A stretch of DNA of 64,000 bases. It comes from Pontederia crassipes. Taxonomy: Eukaryota > Streptophyta > Magnoliopsida > Commelinales > Pontederiaceae. A program made the translations under genes and the position numbers. Below are positions 22,697 through 35,033 of the stretch, piece by piece. The stretch spans positions 30,818,874 to 30,882,873 of the forward strand of contig CM060195.1 of NCBI GenBank assembly GCA_030549335.1, in the 5' to 3' direction. How positions within the stretch are numbered: the stretch's first letter is position 1; each line of letters opens with the position of its first letter. The notes beneath the pieces were generated by a model that saw nothing but the letters and a program-made list of their open reading frames with translations, searched no databases and was not told the DNA's origin.

Positions 22697-23849
22697 ATAT
22701 ATACAACTAAAATTTATTAGTATACATAATATATAAGTATAAATATTAGCACAAAAGGTAAATAATTTATTTCATTTATTATTTGTTACAGAAAAATATT
22801 TCATTTATATTAGTTGAATAATTTATTGAACCTCTTACTTATATATAGATATGCATACATAGATAAATAAGTTGTAAATAGATACATGTTATCATAAATA
22901 TTAAATTTAATTTTTTTATACTTATATTAATCATCAATAGATATTATCATTATAATATGAAATACATGTCTTTAAGTCAAGGTACGGATCATAACATAAT
23001 ATTTTTAGTCGTTCCTTATATATATAAATTATAATATTTGATATTTTTTTATACAAAGAGAAATTATATATTAATATTTTTTTATCATGTGCAAACCAAT
23101 ATTTGTAGGTCTGTGTGCACTCATTGTCTTCAAAGAGAGCATCGAGTACGTAAATAAAAAATAAAAGCCTCTTATAATATTTAATATCTTTTATTAGATA
23201 AAGAAAAGTATTTTTTCTTACCACATTTAATGTTTTTATTAGACAAAAAATTATTTATATATTTTTTCATCGATTGTCTTCAAAGAAGGCGTCGATATAC
23301 CCGTGATAGTAATAATTGGGATTGAGTAGTGATAACTTGCTGAAATTAAAGAAAGGGTCAAATTTTTCAATTTTTGGTCTCCCAACTCACTAGCTACAAG
23401 TGCACAGATAAGTTATACTAAACTCAGGTTGTCGTGTCCACAAGAATTTAAAGTCTAATACACCCTAAAACAATCTAGATTAGTTCTACTCTAATGGCTA
23501 AAAACAAATTTGTAAAGATAAGTGAAAACAGATTTTTAATGGAAAGTGAAATGATAACAGATTTTTGGGTTTTGAAAATTTATCAAAACTGAGTTATAAA
23601 TGCTAGAATGAAGTCTAAAAAGGTTCAACTATCAATGAGGAAGGTTCTTCCAGGAGTTGAGGTTCATCTAAATTAATTATGGATGGATTCGATCAAGTTA
23701 TCATTGGGCTCAAAAGAAAGTTCAATGCTGATTTTTTTACAATTCAAGAAAATCTGCAGTGATAACTTGATGGATGCAACCACAAATTAATAAAATCACT
23801 TCAATTAGCTAAACAAGAATGAAATCTATCCAGTATTAGTGTTTATGCT

Positions 23850-24760
23850 CCTTGATTCATCTCTGAATTTCAAGGGGATTGGAATTCAACCTCTCAGCTG
23901 CAAATTAAGAATGGAATCCACACAAACACTAATTAATTGGAATTAAAAGGCATCCAATCTTTAATGGGGAATTCAGTGATTATCCAATGCTCCTTGGGTC
24001 ATCTCTGACTCTCAAGAATGGCCTTAAGAATACCTCTCAGTAGTGGATTAAATTGAGGCTTAACAATGGAAATCAGAATTTAATTGAAATGAGAAAATAG
24101 AAATCAGCATTTCAGGAAATCAGCAATATTGATCAATGGAATTCAGCCTTGCCAATTGCTTCTTGACCCATCTCTAGATTGCAAGAAGTTCCTAAAATAC
24201 ACCTCTCAGTGTTTGAATGAAATAAGGATGTTCAATTGGCAAATCCGATTCCAAAGAAATCAGAAAATAGATTTCAGAATTAAAACTCAGAAATCACAAA
24301 TTTGAATCTTAAATTGTCAAACATCTTGATTCATTTCTGAATAAGATTAGGGCAAATATTAGCCTCTCAGCTATTCAATTAATCCAATCCTTCTGAAATT
24401 CAGGAAATCAGATCCAAAAGCTCAGGAAATCAGATTCTGAAATTCAGGAATTTCATATTAAAAAATCAGACTTAAAATAATGTTGTGAATAGATTTGAAT
24501 CATGGAATGCCTAAATATTCATAACTCATTTCTGAACAAGATTAGGATGAAGACCAACCTTTCAATTGCTCAATTAGTCAAGTCCAGAATGACAAGTAGA
24601 TTCAAACAGTTCAGAAATTAGATAACCAGAAAAACCCATAAATCAGAATTTCAGAAATCAGGATTTTCAATCAATTTGGAATTCAGAACTTGACATTGAT
24701 TCCTAATTCATTTCTGAACTAGGAATAGATCAAATGATAACTTCTCAGTTATAGATTACA
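23850..24760 (-). repeat. six degenerate tandem units of about 150-190 bp
   Basis: A block of the form TTGATTCATTTCTGAA, then CAAGATTAGG, then CCTCTCAG recurs at about 23,851, 23,990, 24,163, 24,330, 24,525 and 24,704. Units are well diverged but keep the order of the three blocks. The array lies inside the 2.8-kb LTR-like insert. Confidence 0.6.
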
Positions 24761-25539
24761 ATAGGATCTACACAATGGCAAGAAACGATTCAAAACAGTG
24801 CTGAATTCTAAAACTCAGAAATGATTTCAGTGCAGGAAATTAATTCAATCCATATCCATCCATACTTAACCTAGATTACTACTCTATCCTAGGAGAAATG
24901 GAGTTTAACTCCTCATATTTACAGAACTTGACATTAGATGGATTGAGAAACAGATACAAATCATCCTTCTTGAAGATGTCTCGGCCAGCAACAGCAAGTC
25001 CAGCAGCAGCTCCACAGCCTCCGTTCTTGCTCCAAATCCTTGCTCAAATCCTCAATGTCCAGCCTCCCTTCCTCCTCCAGAAATTCCACCTTTAATATGA
25101 CTCCTCTCCACCCTTGGATCAGCATCAGAATGTTCTTTATCCTTTGATTGCAGCCACCTGTCCACCCCTCTGAAATTCCAGCTGCTGCAGATACCTTTGT
25201 GCAGAAAAAAGTAGATGGTCCCCCCTACTTTTTGCACTTTTTGGTCACCTTTTTTCCCTGCTACAAAATCCAAACAGCAAGCATCAAAGCTCTTGAATAG
25301 TATTTTGACAAATAAGGATTAGGATAATGATAGTTGCTAGCTCAGATATCAAATGGTATTAGGTGTTGTGCAGGAATGAAAACTTGTATCAAAATTAATG
25401 AATTAAGGGGCCCGGAATGATAACGTTTAATAAATCCTGGAAAATGTCCAAATATGGATGTTCAAAGCATTTTAGGCATCAAATGGATTAGAGTGACAAG
25501 TGAGTGAGATCAGAAATCAAATATGAATGAGATTTCTAA

Positions 25540-25935
25540 GGAGTGATAACTTGGGTGCCCAAAAACGATAACTTATATGACTTAAAAATGATAACTTGTG
25601 ATAACTTGAGTTGTGGTTATCCAAATGTGATGAAATTTGACCAGCAATGAGTTAAAACAATAACAAGATGATTGCTTAAGGTCCCTGTGCAGAATTAATG
25701 ATTTTACATGTCGAAATGATAGAATTGCCCTTTAACGACAACTTGGCACTTGAAAAATGATAACTTGTTCAAATGGATTTAAAACTTTGCACAAGCTGAG
25801 ATATGACTATCCAAATATGATTTATACATGATAATGATAGATTTAGGGCAAGAAAACCATTGAAAATCACTTCATTCAAAATAATGATAACTTGACATAT
25901 AATAATGATAACTTGTCCTCAAAATGATAACTTGA
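25540..25935 (+). repeat. cluster of TGATAACTTG decamers
   Basis: TGATAACTTG or close variants occur at about 25,543, 25,568, 25,588, 25,597, 25,762, 25,888, 25,907 and 25,925, plus three outliers at 23,324, 23,765 and 24,736. All are within the LTR-like insert and in the same orientation; the insert itself starts TGATAGTAAT. Confidence 0.6.
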
Positions 25936-27892
25936 CATAGAATTTAAATATTAATGGATTTTGGCGTTTCAGAACCTCTATGCACATGGAATTAAGTATG
26001 AAATGAGGAATATCAACTAGTTATCACAATGTATGCATTCCAAGTATAATTGGCCCAAAAATAGGCAAAAATGGGACTCGATATGTATGAATTGCATCTA
26101 AAATGGGTTAGAAACATATAGTGATCAGCAAGTGATCAACCCGTCGCTAGCTCTAATATTTTTCCGCCCAATTTTTCCCCACTCCATTCTCGTTCCCGCG
26201 CCCCCTCTCTCCTTATATCTCTCTCACACTCTCAGTCTCCCCTTTTCTCTCTCTCCTCCTCTCCCCCAATCTCCCATTGCGGCGGTGGAGACCCCTACGA
26301 TTCCAGCCACCTCTCATGACTAGGTCAGAGCAAACCCAGGTTCGGGTCCGGGTTCCTTTAGACCCGGACCCGGCCCGGATTTTATGGGTTCAGAAATTTT
26401 CTGACCCCGTACCGGATCCGGTCCCGGTCGATTCCCGAGCCGGGTCAGACTCAAAAATTGAGAAAAAAACCGGGTTTAGAACTAGGAATAATAAAGATAT
26501 TACAACACACGTTTGATAACTAAAATATCACTACAACAGGTAGCAAGTCAGCAACAATTGACAATTAAAATGTCAAATAACATCAACACATGATACATAT
26601 CCAGCTGAAACTTGAAAAACGTCTACATAATATGATAAATTTATGTTCAAAATACGTCTACAACTCTACATAATACATATCCAGTTGAAACTTGAAAAAC
26701 TTGATTCAACCCTACAACACTTGATAGATGGATACAACCCTACTGTCCTACATATCCAGCTGACCTTGTAACATTGAAAAAGAAAAATGATAAATGTTCA
26801 ATGTGATCTCAGAACTCAGAACTTGATTATCATATTCATGCATATTATAAGTAGCAACTTGATTATCAGAACTCAGAAGACTGAAGTCTGAATATTTGCA
26901 CTTATGTGCCTGCATGGAGATATATAAGATATACTAATCATGTTAAATATACATGCATATTATATGAGTATAGATAAAAGGAAGGTGCAGTATACATGCA
27001 TGATAAAAATTTCAGATATACAAGAAGCCTATCCTAATATGCAGTATATTACATGCATGGAGATATATACGCAGTATATATGCATAATCATGCAGTATAT
27101 ATGCAGTTATATTGCATAATCATGTATAGATAAAAGGATGGTGCAGTATATATTGCATAATCATGTTAAGTATACATGCATATTACATGCATTATAAAAA
27201 TTTCAGATATACAAGAAGCCTATCCTTGGAAAATGCCAAAGAACACTTCTAGTATTCTACATACTTAAGGGCATATATATTATAGATAATTTTGTTGAAA
27301 GCTAAAGAAAATTATTTGAAAGCTAAAGCAGAGACATAATATAACAATCTGCAAAAAGGAGCTATATGATCAGAAGACCAGATGTTACATTCTTACTATA
27401 ACATGCATCTTTACTTGATTAGTTTCTTCATGCATGACAGCTTTCGCAAATTAATATGGCCATTTTTATTTTTCATAGTTCAAGAAACTTATCACCACCT
27501 TGAAGAACTGCTCCACAGTCTAATTTGGCACATGGTTGTCCTTCCTTGCTGACTCAATGAAAAAAATCCTAGAAACCGCATATGAAAAATCTAACATTAA
27601 AGATTGTATTAGCACAGCCAATGATGAAATTAGATTGTCATTATAATGAAATTAGCCAAAGTATATGACATATGATAAATGTACAATAAAATTATAGAAA
27701 AAAGTTCACATACCCACAATTCAAACAAAGAGTTAATTGTCTACCATCATATGATCCAATGTTGAACTTGAGGGTCCAACTTGAGTAGATCCGATAAGTT
27801 CTGCAAGAATGTCTTAAATATTGTAATTAGTAAAGAGACATAATATAAGTAAAAAGACTAACAATATAAATAAAGAAACATACTAATTGAAT

Positions 27893-30166
27893 TTAGCCTT
27901 TAATTATATTGTTAGTGGCCTCAAATTGATCAAAATCTTCTTCAAGCTTAAATTGCGATGATGATAGCCAACTTTGTGTACAAACAAGAGCTTCTGCCAT
28001 TTTTGGTGATAGAGAACTTTTAAAGAAATCAAGAATGCGTCCTCCAGTGCTGAAAACAGACTCTGAAGGAACTGTAGACACTGGAATGGCCAAGACATCA
28101 CGTGCCATTAGATAAAGAATACTATACTTTGTGCAATTGACCTTCCACCAATTTAGGATATCAAAATCCCCTTCACCCTCGCAAGGTTCCATCAAATATC
28201 TCTCAATTTCATATTTGTTATCAGTACTTCTTTTTTCTTTTTGTAGTCTACCCCCAATTTCAGATTTGTTATCAGTAGACACTGGAATGGCCAAGACATC
28301 ACGTGCCATTAGATAAAGAATACTATACTTTGTGCAATTGACCTTCCACCAATTTAGGATATCAAAATCCCCTTCACCCTCGCAAGGTTCCATCAAATAT
28401 CTCTCAATTTCAAATTTGTTATCAGTACTTCTTTTTTCTTTTTGTAGTCTTCTCGTCAACTTTTACTTTGTCAACCCCATTTGTAGAACTTGTATTCTCT
28501 ACTTGAGAATTTGAACCTTGATTGACTTCTTGTGCATAAAATTCATACATACGATACATACTATCTTGAATTTTTTTTTTAACTACCCAAGTAGCTATGC
28601 TTGAGTAATAAAGATCTATATAGTTTCATTCAACATATCCAAGCTTATATCTAGGATCTAATACAACAGCAATAAGTATCAATGGATTAATATTTTCAGG
28701 CTTTTTCCAATACTTATCATATTTAGACCTCATGTCCCATGCCATTTTTTGCAAGTACACATCATGACTATCACTCCATTTTGTAATTTGAGATTGGACA
28801 GATACAATCTCATGAAAGCAAGAAGAAGATGTCACAAAAGATGAGCTAGATAAAGTACATGTTGCATCATAAAAAATTTTCAAAAACATCACAAAGTTTC
28901 GAGCATTTTCCCAATCTTCAGCTGTTGGTGGCATACAATCATTCTCTTTGAAATGTAATTTGCACACCATATCTTCATTATCCAACCTTTCAAATACTAT
29001 TTGAAATTTTTCAGCATGTTCCAATATTAAATAGGTCGAATTCCAACGAGTTGGCACATCCATAATAACACTAGATTGGCTAGTGATTTTCTCCTCTTGT
29101 ATAAATCTTTTGAATTTTCCAAATTGTGCCGGAGATGATCTCACATAGCGAACAGCTTCACGAATTGACACAATTGCTGATTTCATATCATGTAACCCAT
29201 CTTTAACCATAAGATTTAGTGTATGTGCACAACATCTAATGTGGATGAAATCACCGTTACATATCAAACCTTTCCAGCTATGCAGTCTCTTTTTCAAATG
29301 ACCAATAGCTTTATCATTGGCTGTAGCATTATCCATAGTGATGGTGAACACTTTTTCAATTTCCCATGCTAATAAATAATTTTCAACAGATTTAGCAATA
29401 TCCTTGCCCTTATGTCCTTCAATTGGACAAATATTAAGAACCCTTTTGTGTAAAATCCAATCTTCATCAATAAAATGTGCGGTAAGATATATATAACACA
29501 ATTTTTGACAAGATGTCCAAGTATCAGTAGTAAGACAAATGCGTGAAGAAGACTTTTTAAAAATTGCCTTAAGTTTAGCCATTTCATCGAGATACAACTG
29601 ATAGCAATCTCTAGCAATAGTAAATCTCGAAGGAATCATGAATCTAGGTTCCAAACATTTTAAATACTTGCGAAATTCATCACCTTCTACAACTTTAAAA
29701 GCTTGTTCATCACATATCACAAATTCAGCCAAGGCTCTTCTACAATCTTCATAATTATAAGAATGAGGGACTAATGGTTTTGCTGTAGTAGATACTCCTT
29801 GCAAGCTTTGTGCCAATATTTTCTGTCCCTTCACTTCACTTCTATGTGGAAACTTACATCTTTTCAGGTGCTTAAATAAGCCAATAGTTCCATGCTTATT
29901 TGGGTCGGCGCAAAGTCATTTTTGTAATATTTGCACCTTGCTCTAACTTCTTGATCCGAAGTAAATTTTTCAAAATGATTCCAAGCTTCTGATTTGTTTT
30001 TACTAGACTTCCTCCTAACTACTTCTATTTCCCCAGAAGCATCGTTAGTTCCTTGTGTAGGGTTTAAATTCGATTGGCCAGACTCGATGATAATATCACT
30101 CGAGGTTGGATTAGGGCCATTAGGACCAATGTCAGTCATTGCATTTGCATTATCCTGGACCTCCAT
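27893..30166 (-). pseudogene. hAT transposase (ZBED/RICESLEEPER type), broken
   Basis: The N-terminal part at 30,166-29,864 holds a BED zinc finger (ARCKYYKNDF, then after a slip HGTIGLFKHLKRC). The second finger cysteine appears to have become Tyr (CKYY), and the frame shifts near 29,915. The 402-codon core at 29,834-28,626 carries the RNase-H-like fold with TTDTWTS and TMDNATANDKAI (two catalytic Asp regions) and CAHTLNLMVKDGL. It ends at DPRYKLGYVE, stop, NYIDLYY, where Trp is expected. The C-terminal hATC dimerisation region is at 28,459-27,893 (WWKVN, YLMARDVLAIPVST, PSESVFSTGGRIL) and contains a 201-bp duplication. By family it would cut and paste hAT elements in the nucleus; this copy needs several corrections to do so. 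Confidence 0.9.
28049..28450 (-). repeat. 201-bp in-frame tandem duplication in the transposase
   Basis: 28,049-28,249 and 28,250-28,450 are nearly identical (period 201 bp, 67 codons), duplicating RLQKEKRSTDNK to ARDVLAIPVST. It keeps the frame but doubles the first half of the hATC domain. At least one amino-acid change (NKFEIE versus NKYEIE) separates the copies. Confidence 0.9.
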
Positions 30167-30789
30167 TCACAAATCACAGAATATCCTAGCTGGTTTTGAC
30201 AGAAAAAAATAAACCACAAAAAATCGCAGTATAAGAATTAATCAATGATTCAATATCCTGAACCTCCATTCACATTCTGCATTTCATTAATCGATGATTC
30301 AATGTGATTGAATTAAATTAATTAATCTAATAAACTAATCAAATAATCAATGAACATAAAAGTGATTGAATAATCTAATAAAGTAATTGCATGCAGGAAC
30401 ATAACAAATGTGCCAAGTGCCAACAATCACAAAGATAACACAGAGATATGGCTCAATTTTGAATGGAAAAAATATATAAGATTAAAGTGGAGAAAATAAT
30501 GGAGCCAAGTCAATCGAATGCATCCTCAAAACAGCCCTAATTTGACTCAGTTGCATGCAGCCAAGCACGACCGAATGACCCCCCTAACTATCAAAGGCAT
30601 GGCAAACTGACCATGACGATCATCATCAAGAAGAACACACAAGAATGGACAAAGTTTCCGGCATATGATCAATTAACTTAAAAGGTTACAGGCAACAAAT
30701 TTATTTAAAATCAACATTAATTAATTACCCCGAGGTAGATGATGGAGGAGACGACGACGGTGTAGAACCTGTCGAGTGCCGAGGTAGGC

Positions 30790-31060
30790 GTCGGTGAGGC
30801 GGCGAGCAGCGGCAACGAGCGGCGAGGCGGCGAGTCAGCGAGCAGCGGCACTGAACCACGAGGCGGCGAGCAGCGGCAAGTCGGCAATGAGCAGTGAGGC
30901 GGCAAGCAGCGGCAAGTCGGCAACGAGCGGTGAGGCGGCAAGGCGGCGAGCAGCGGCAAGTCGGCAACGAGCGTCGAGGCAGCAAGGCGGCGAGCAGCGG
31001 CAAGTCGACAGCGAGCAGCGGCAATTCGGCAGCGAGCAGCGGCGAGGCGGCACACTACAC
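30790..31060. repeat. GC-rich tandem repeat in the hAT 5' region
   Basis: Units of about 30 bp built from GGCGGCGAGCAGCGGCAAGTC and similar, about eight of them, lie between the transposase start and the right hAT terminus. The several overlapping open frames here come from the repeat and are not a gene. Confidence 0.7.
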
Positions 31061-32475
31061 AGCTAGGGCACGGAGTCGATCGGGAGTCACGATTCACGAA
31101 ATTTTTTTTCAATGAATCAATTTTCACTTTGTAGGTCGACAGTCGCGGGTAGGCAGGTTACTGGTAGCGGGCTATCGGGTTTTAGAATTGTAAAATAATT
31201 GGAAACCCGGGTCGGGCCACGGGTCGGGTTTTCAAACTCCAGACCCGGACCCGAACCGACACCCGTCGGGTTTCCATGAATGTAAACCCGGTCCTGGACC
31301 GACTTATGTTCGGGCCAGATTTTTATACCGGTCCACCGGGTCAGTGCGGACCGAGTCGACCCGGTCCGTGCTCAGCCCTACTCACAACTTTGGCAATCCC
31401 GGCCGCCCTCCCCCTCGGATACGGCATCATGCGGCCGGATCCGGCTGCAGAGCACGAATCCGTCACCTACGGCTGGATCTGGAGGCCTGTGTGCTAGATC
31501 TGTGGTTGTACGATGGATCCGACATGCTGAGCGACGGATTCGACGCGCTGGGTGGTAGATCCGATGCACGGGCGGGGATCCAACGTGCGGGAGGCGGATC
31601 AACGCACAGACCAGATTGGGGGTGCCTGACATCCGTTCATGGGGCGCAGGTCAGATCGGGGGCGTCTGGCGTCCGTTCACAGCCGTAGCGGCAAGATCTG
31701 GCCTCCTGGCATCGAATCACATTTGTGGTGGCCAGATCAGGGCGCTTGGCCGTCGTTCGCGTCTGTGGCAGCCGGATCGGGGCACCTGACATCCGTCCTA
31801 CTCGCCGCGATCCTGGGCCGAATGGCCGCCTCCCCATCCCCCTGTCCCTCTCTCTCTACTTCGGCCGTCCTCTTTCTCTATCTCGATTCTGGCCGCCTGC
31901 TCCGGATCGGCTACCAGCCTCGATCCTGCAATTTTTTAATATTTTTTTAAAATTTTGATGGATTTATTCGTCGCTTCGAAACCCGTCGGAGCCTACAATG
32001 GGTACCCATCGGAGCCTTTGATGGATGTCACCCGTCGAAGGTTTTCACGGGAGAACTCCCATCGAAACTATCAATGGGTTTTCCCGTCAAAACCTGCGAA
32101 GGGCGAACCCTCCCTCCTCCGATTCCGGCAACGTGATGAGTTTCTGAGGACAAAATCCGTCGGAAGCTTCGAAGGATGTTAGTTCCTTCTTAATTTGTGA
32201 TGGATTTCGTCCTTCCCAAATTTCGAAAGTCGACTTTCCTTCAGAACGTTCGATGGATTGTACTCGTCGAAAATTATAAAGGCAAATTAACCATCGCAAA
32301 CGTCTATCAAAACTTCCGAAAGGACTTTTGAGGACCGTCAGCAATTCTTTCCACCAGCTTAATTTCCAATTAACTATTATCTGTCGGATAATCCGTCATA
32401 AAGGCATATTTGCAACATATTTCGACGGTTTTGTGACAGATTTATATGTCAAAAAATCACAAAATTATTGTAGTG

Positions 32476-33905
32476 TCGGAGGTTCGGATCGTAGGATAGC
32501 AACACACACTTTTCGATCTATGCATCACTTCACCCTCATCCTCTCTGGCGTAGGGAAACGGAAGGTTGCAGGCCCCCCCACCGCCCCTCTGCGAGGGGGG
32601 AGGGGAAACTTCCCTATCCCGGCATGCGCAAGGAAAGAAATGGGGCCACAAGGAGAAGCTTCAAGGTCGGGTGCCATAGCTTCAAGGCGACTTCATCCTC
32701 AATGGAGTTTTCGCTGGTGAGGAACTCCAGCTCGACGTCACTGATTTTGATGACATCGACCTGGTCGCAGATGCTCAAGATCTGCTCCCAGGGGCTCCTC
32801 CATTGATGACCCTAGTGGTAGTTGGAGATCGGGTCATAGGATAGCAATGCACACTTTTCAATATATGTGTCACTCCACCCACCTCTCCGGCGTAGGGAAA
32901 CGAAAGGACGCAGGGGTCCCCCCTTGCATTTTCCAGCGCCTCCTGCTGCCCACCGCGCCCTCAAACTCCTCTGGAACGATGGCCCCACACCCTCCTCTTC
33001 TTCCGTGCACTCCATGACCATGCCCTCGACCTCGCCGCCCGCCTCATCACGCCACCCACACCCTCTTCTTCTTCGTCCTTTGACCACACCGCTGACCTCC
33101 GCAACGACTGCTCCCTTCGTCTACTCCTCTCTCTCCGTTGTCGCCTCTGACTTCCCACCACCTACCACACCTTCTCCATCCTTGTCGCTGCCAGTAGGCC
33201 CGATCACGCAGTCTGTGCCTTCCTATCCATGCATCGGGATGGCAGCTCCTGCCAGGTCCTTGCTTTCTTTATCCTCGATATCCTCTGCATGACCCCCCCC
33301 CCCCCCCCCCTCCCTCATTTTTTTAATAAAAAAATGAAGTTAACCGAAAAGTTGACAGAAGTCGATAGAAAAATTAAATTAGAAAAGTCGTGATAGTTTA
33401 AGGATCCAAAAAAATAAGTGCGTTTAGATGTGAAAATCGTGATAGTTTAATGATCTATGGAAATAACCTTAATTTTAAATCCAATTAGAATCAAACTTTG
33501 TAAGTATCATAATTAATAAACTAAGTTAGAAAAGAAAAGCTCATCTGTGTGGGATTATTGACATGGTTGGTGCCCTTGGAACAGATGTTTTTGCTACATA
33601 TTCATCCCATTTCCTTTGCCCAGTTTTCATATCTTTTTTCGACAAATTTTTATATATATGTCAAACAATAAGTTGAACCATGAAAGATTCTAACTACAAG
33701 CTGCCTTATAGGGAGTGATGAGATTAATCCCATGTGCCTAAAATGATCGATCTCTTTTTTGTTTTGTGTGTGTGAGAGAGAGAACGACTAAATAATCTTA
33801 TCATCATAATATGTTGATAATCACATATATACTAACTCAATAAAGTCAAGAAACTGACATGATTAGAGGAACATAAATAATAAATCAAAATAATTGAACA
33901 TTCAT
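32476..33905. other. unit 2 tail with internal direct repeat and poly-C tract
   Basis: A block starting near 32,484 (GTAGGATAGCAACACACAC) repeats near 32,831 (ATAGGATAGCAATGCACAC), so about 345 bp is repeated in diverged form. A run of C lies at about 33,292-33,310. The frame [20 protein letters not shown] (about 32,692-32,750) parallels unit 1. From 33,320 the sequence is AT-rich 3' flank of F-box copy 3. No intact gene is seen. Confidence 0.4.
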
Positions 33906-35033
33906 TCATGGATCCACAAGGGTGTTCGCACAGATTTGCCAAGTTCCCCAGCTAGTGTGCGTGCAAAGCACACAAATTGTTTTGCTCGTGAGATGATACG
34001 CCACAAACTTTTCCTTCACTTGCAGCACCAAGTCGTCATCGACCAAGACGCATCTCATCAGCCCTCCTACTACATCGGCTAAAGAAAAGCTAGGGCCAAG
34101 AAGCCTTCGTATCAGTCGATGGATGTCCTCTATCCAAACGCTGTGCAGCAAGAACAACCTCGAACGGTCGGTTGCCAGCTCCAGGACTTGCACTTCCTTT
34201 GCACGATGATCTCCTCGGATCATGCACAGCCGGTTTCTTGACAGACCAAGACATAGGTTGTAATAGTCCATTCATGCATGGGCTGAAGAGCGGTGACCAT
34301 TTGGATGCCGGGTTGCTCGACGTCAAGTGATATGAGGGATCGATCAAAAAGATCCATCCAATGTATGCCCCCATTGAGGAAACAACAGTCGGAGCTTGGC
34401 AGACACGGCGCTTCCTGATGGCCAACTAAAATGGTTTTTTCCCATGAGCTGGTCTCGCTATGATACACCGTGATTTCAGGAGTAGGAAATGATAATGAGA
34501 AAATGAGGACTCTGTAATTCGTGGAACGACAGGGGTCGAATGCAAGATGAACAGCAGCACGGTAGTCGTTGTCCTCATTTAACGCCTCGGTGTGCGGTAA
34601 GATCCTGTGCTGAGTCGTCGTTGGATTGTACACCAAAATTTTCCGATCCTTTCCGACAGCAGAAATACTTCTTCCCAGCATCAGCCCATTGCAGCATCCG
34701 AATATCTCATAGTTTTCTAGGAGATCAGGAGAGGGTCTGGGGAAAACCCGACAGCGGGGACCGTCGAGGGAGCAGGAGTCGTACAGGGCCTTGCCAGTTC
34801 TCGGGTGCGCCGAAGGCGTCAAGAACAGCCCAGGCTTGGGATTGGGATTGCGGCGTGGGTGTTCGGAGATGAAGGTGGGTGTCGATGTGATGTCTCTCCA
34901 CTGTCTGCAGACAGATTTGAGCCGGATCACGGAGACGGCCGGCAGCCGAGAGAGAATATCTTCGACGACGTCTTTTGGCATGCCCGTCTCTGCCGATGAA
35001 GAAGAAGATGGACGAAGACTGTGAAGATTCCAT
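33906..35033 (-). pseudogene. F-box protein, FBA-domain type (copy 3, two frameshifts)
   Basis: The ATG at 35,033 (MESSQSSS) is out of frame with the F-box, because about 4 bases are gained in the serine-coding stretch before the ATG at 34,981. From that second ATG, MPKDVVEDILSRLPAVSVI and the FBA-like part stay open for 253 codons to 34,220. A 2-base gain at about 34,265-34,270 (GTCCATTCATG versus GTTTTCATG in copy 1) then shifts the frame. The last 120 codons (LGLSRNRLCMIRGD, LVDDDLVLQVKEKFVAYHL, CANTLVDP) continue in another frame. A 253-residue F-box protein lacking the C-terminal third could still be made from 34,981. Confidence 0.85.

Larger units (their letters stand above)
23304..26138 (-). 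mobile_element. solo-LTR-like or non-coding LTR element, 2.8 kb
   Basis: The insert begins TGATAGTAAT and ends AGTGATCA, and is flanked by ACCCG on both sides (23,299-23,303 and 26,139-26,143). The unit 1 site (about 6,998-7,008) has a single ACCCG, so both ends are certain. TG...CA ends with a 5-bp duplication are those of an LTR. The minus strand near the left end carries a landmark (GTGCACTTGTAGCTAGTGAG) resembling the U5 end of Athila/Tat-type LTRs, and the element at 41,305 has the same landmark in plus orientation. No reading frame with recognisable domains is seen. Confidence 0.75.
26321..31380 (-). mobile_element. hAT transposon, 5.06 kb
   Basis: The terminal inverted repeats are TAGGTCAGAGCA on the left and, reading in from the right, TAGGGCTGAGCA. 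Both ends are followed by CCCGG-rich subterminal repeats. Flanking octamers are CTCATGAC (26,313-26,320) and CTCACAAC (31,381-31,388). The uninterrupted site in unit 1 is CTCACGAC (7,183-7,190), so each flank differs from it by one CpG transition. It carries one broken transposase gene. The left part, 26,520-27,890, is AT-rich with TGCAGTATA/CATGCAT repeats and no gene; it would be the 3' untranslated end of the transposase transcript. Confidence 0.92.
22697..32475. mobile_element. CACTA-like element (unit 2), interrupted twice
   Basis: This matches 6,431-8,251. Pieces are 22,697-23,303, 26,144-26,320 and 31,389-32,475. The right end reads TTATTGTAGTG (32,465-32,475), with CGTCGAAA-type subterminal motifs over 31,960-32,460. 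The first interruption is the solo-LTR-like insert at 23,304 and the second is the hAT element at 26,321. Confidence 0.55.

Noticed and set aside
30717-31127. Ala/Arg/Cys-rich frames on both strands
   Set aside because: Direct translation of the roughly 30-bp GC-rich tandem repeat in all frames.
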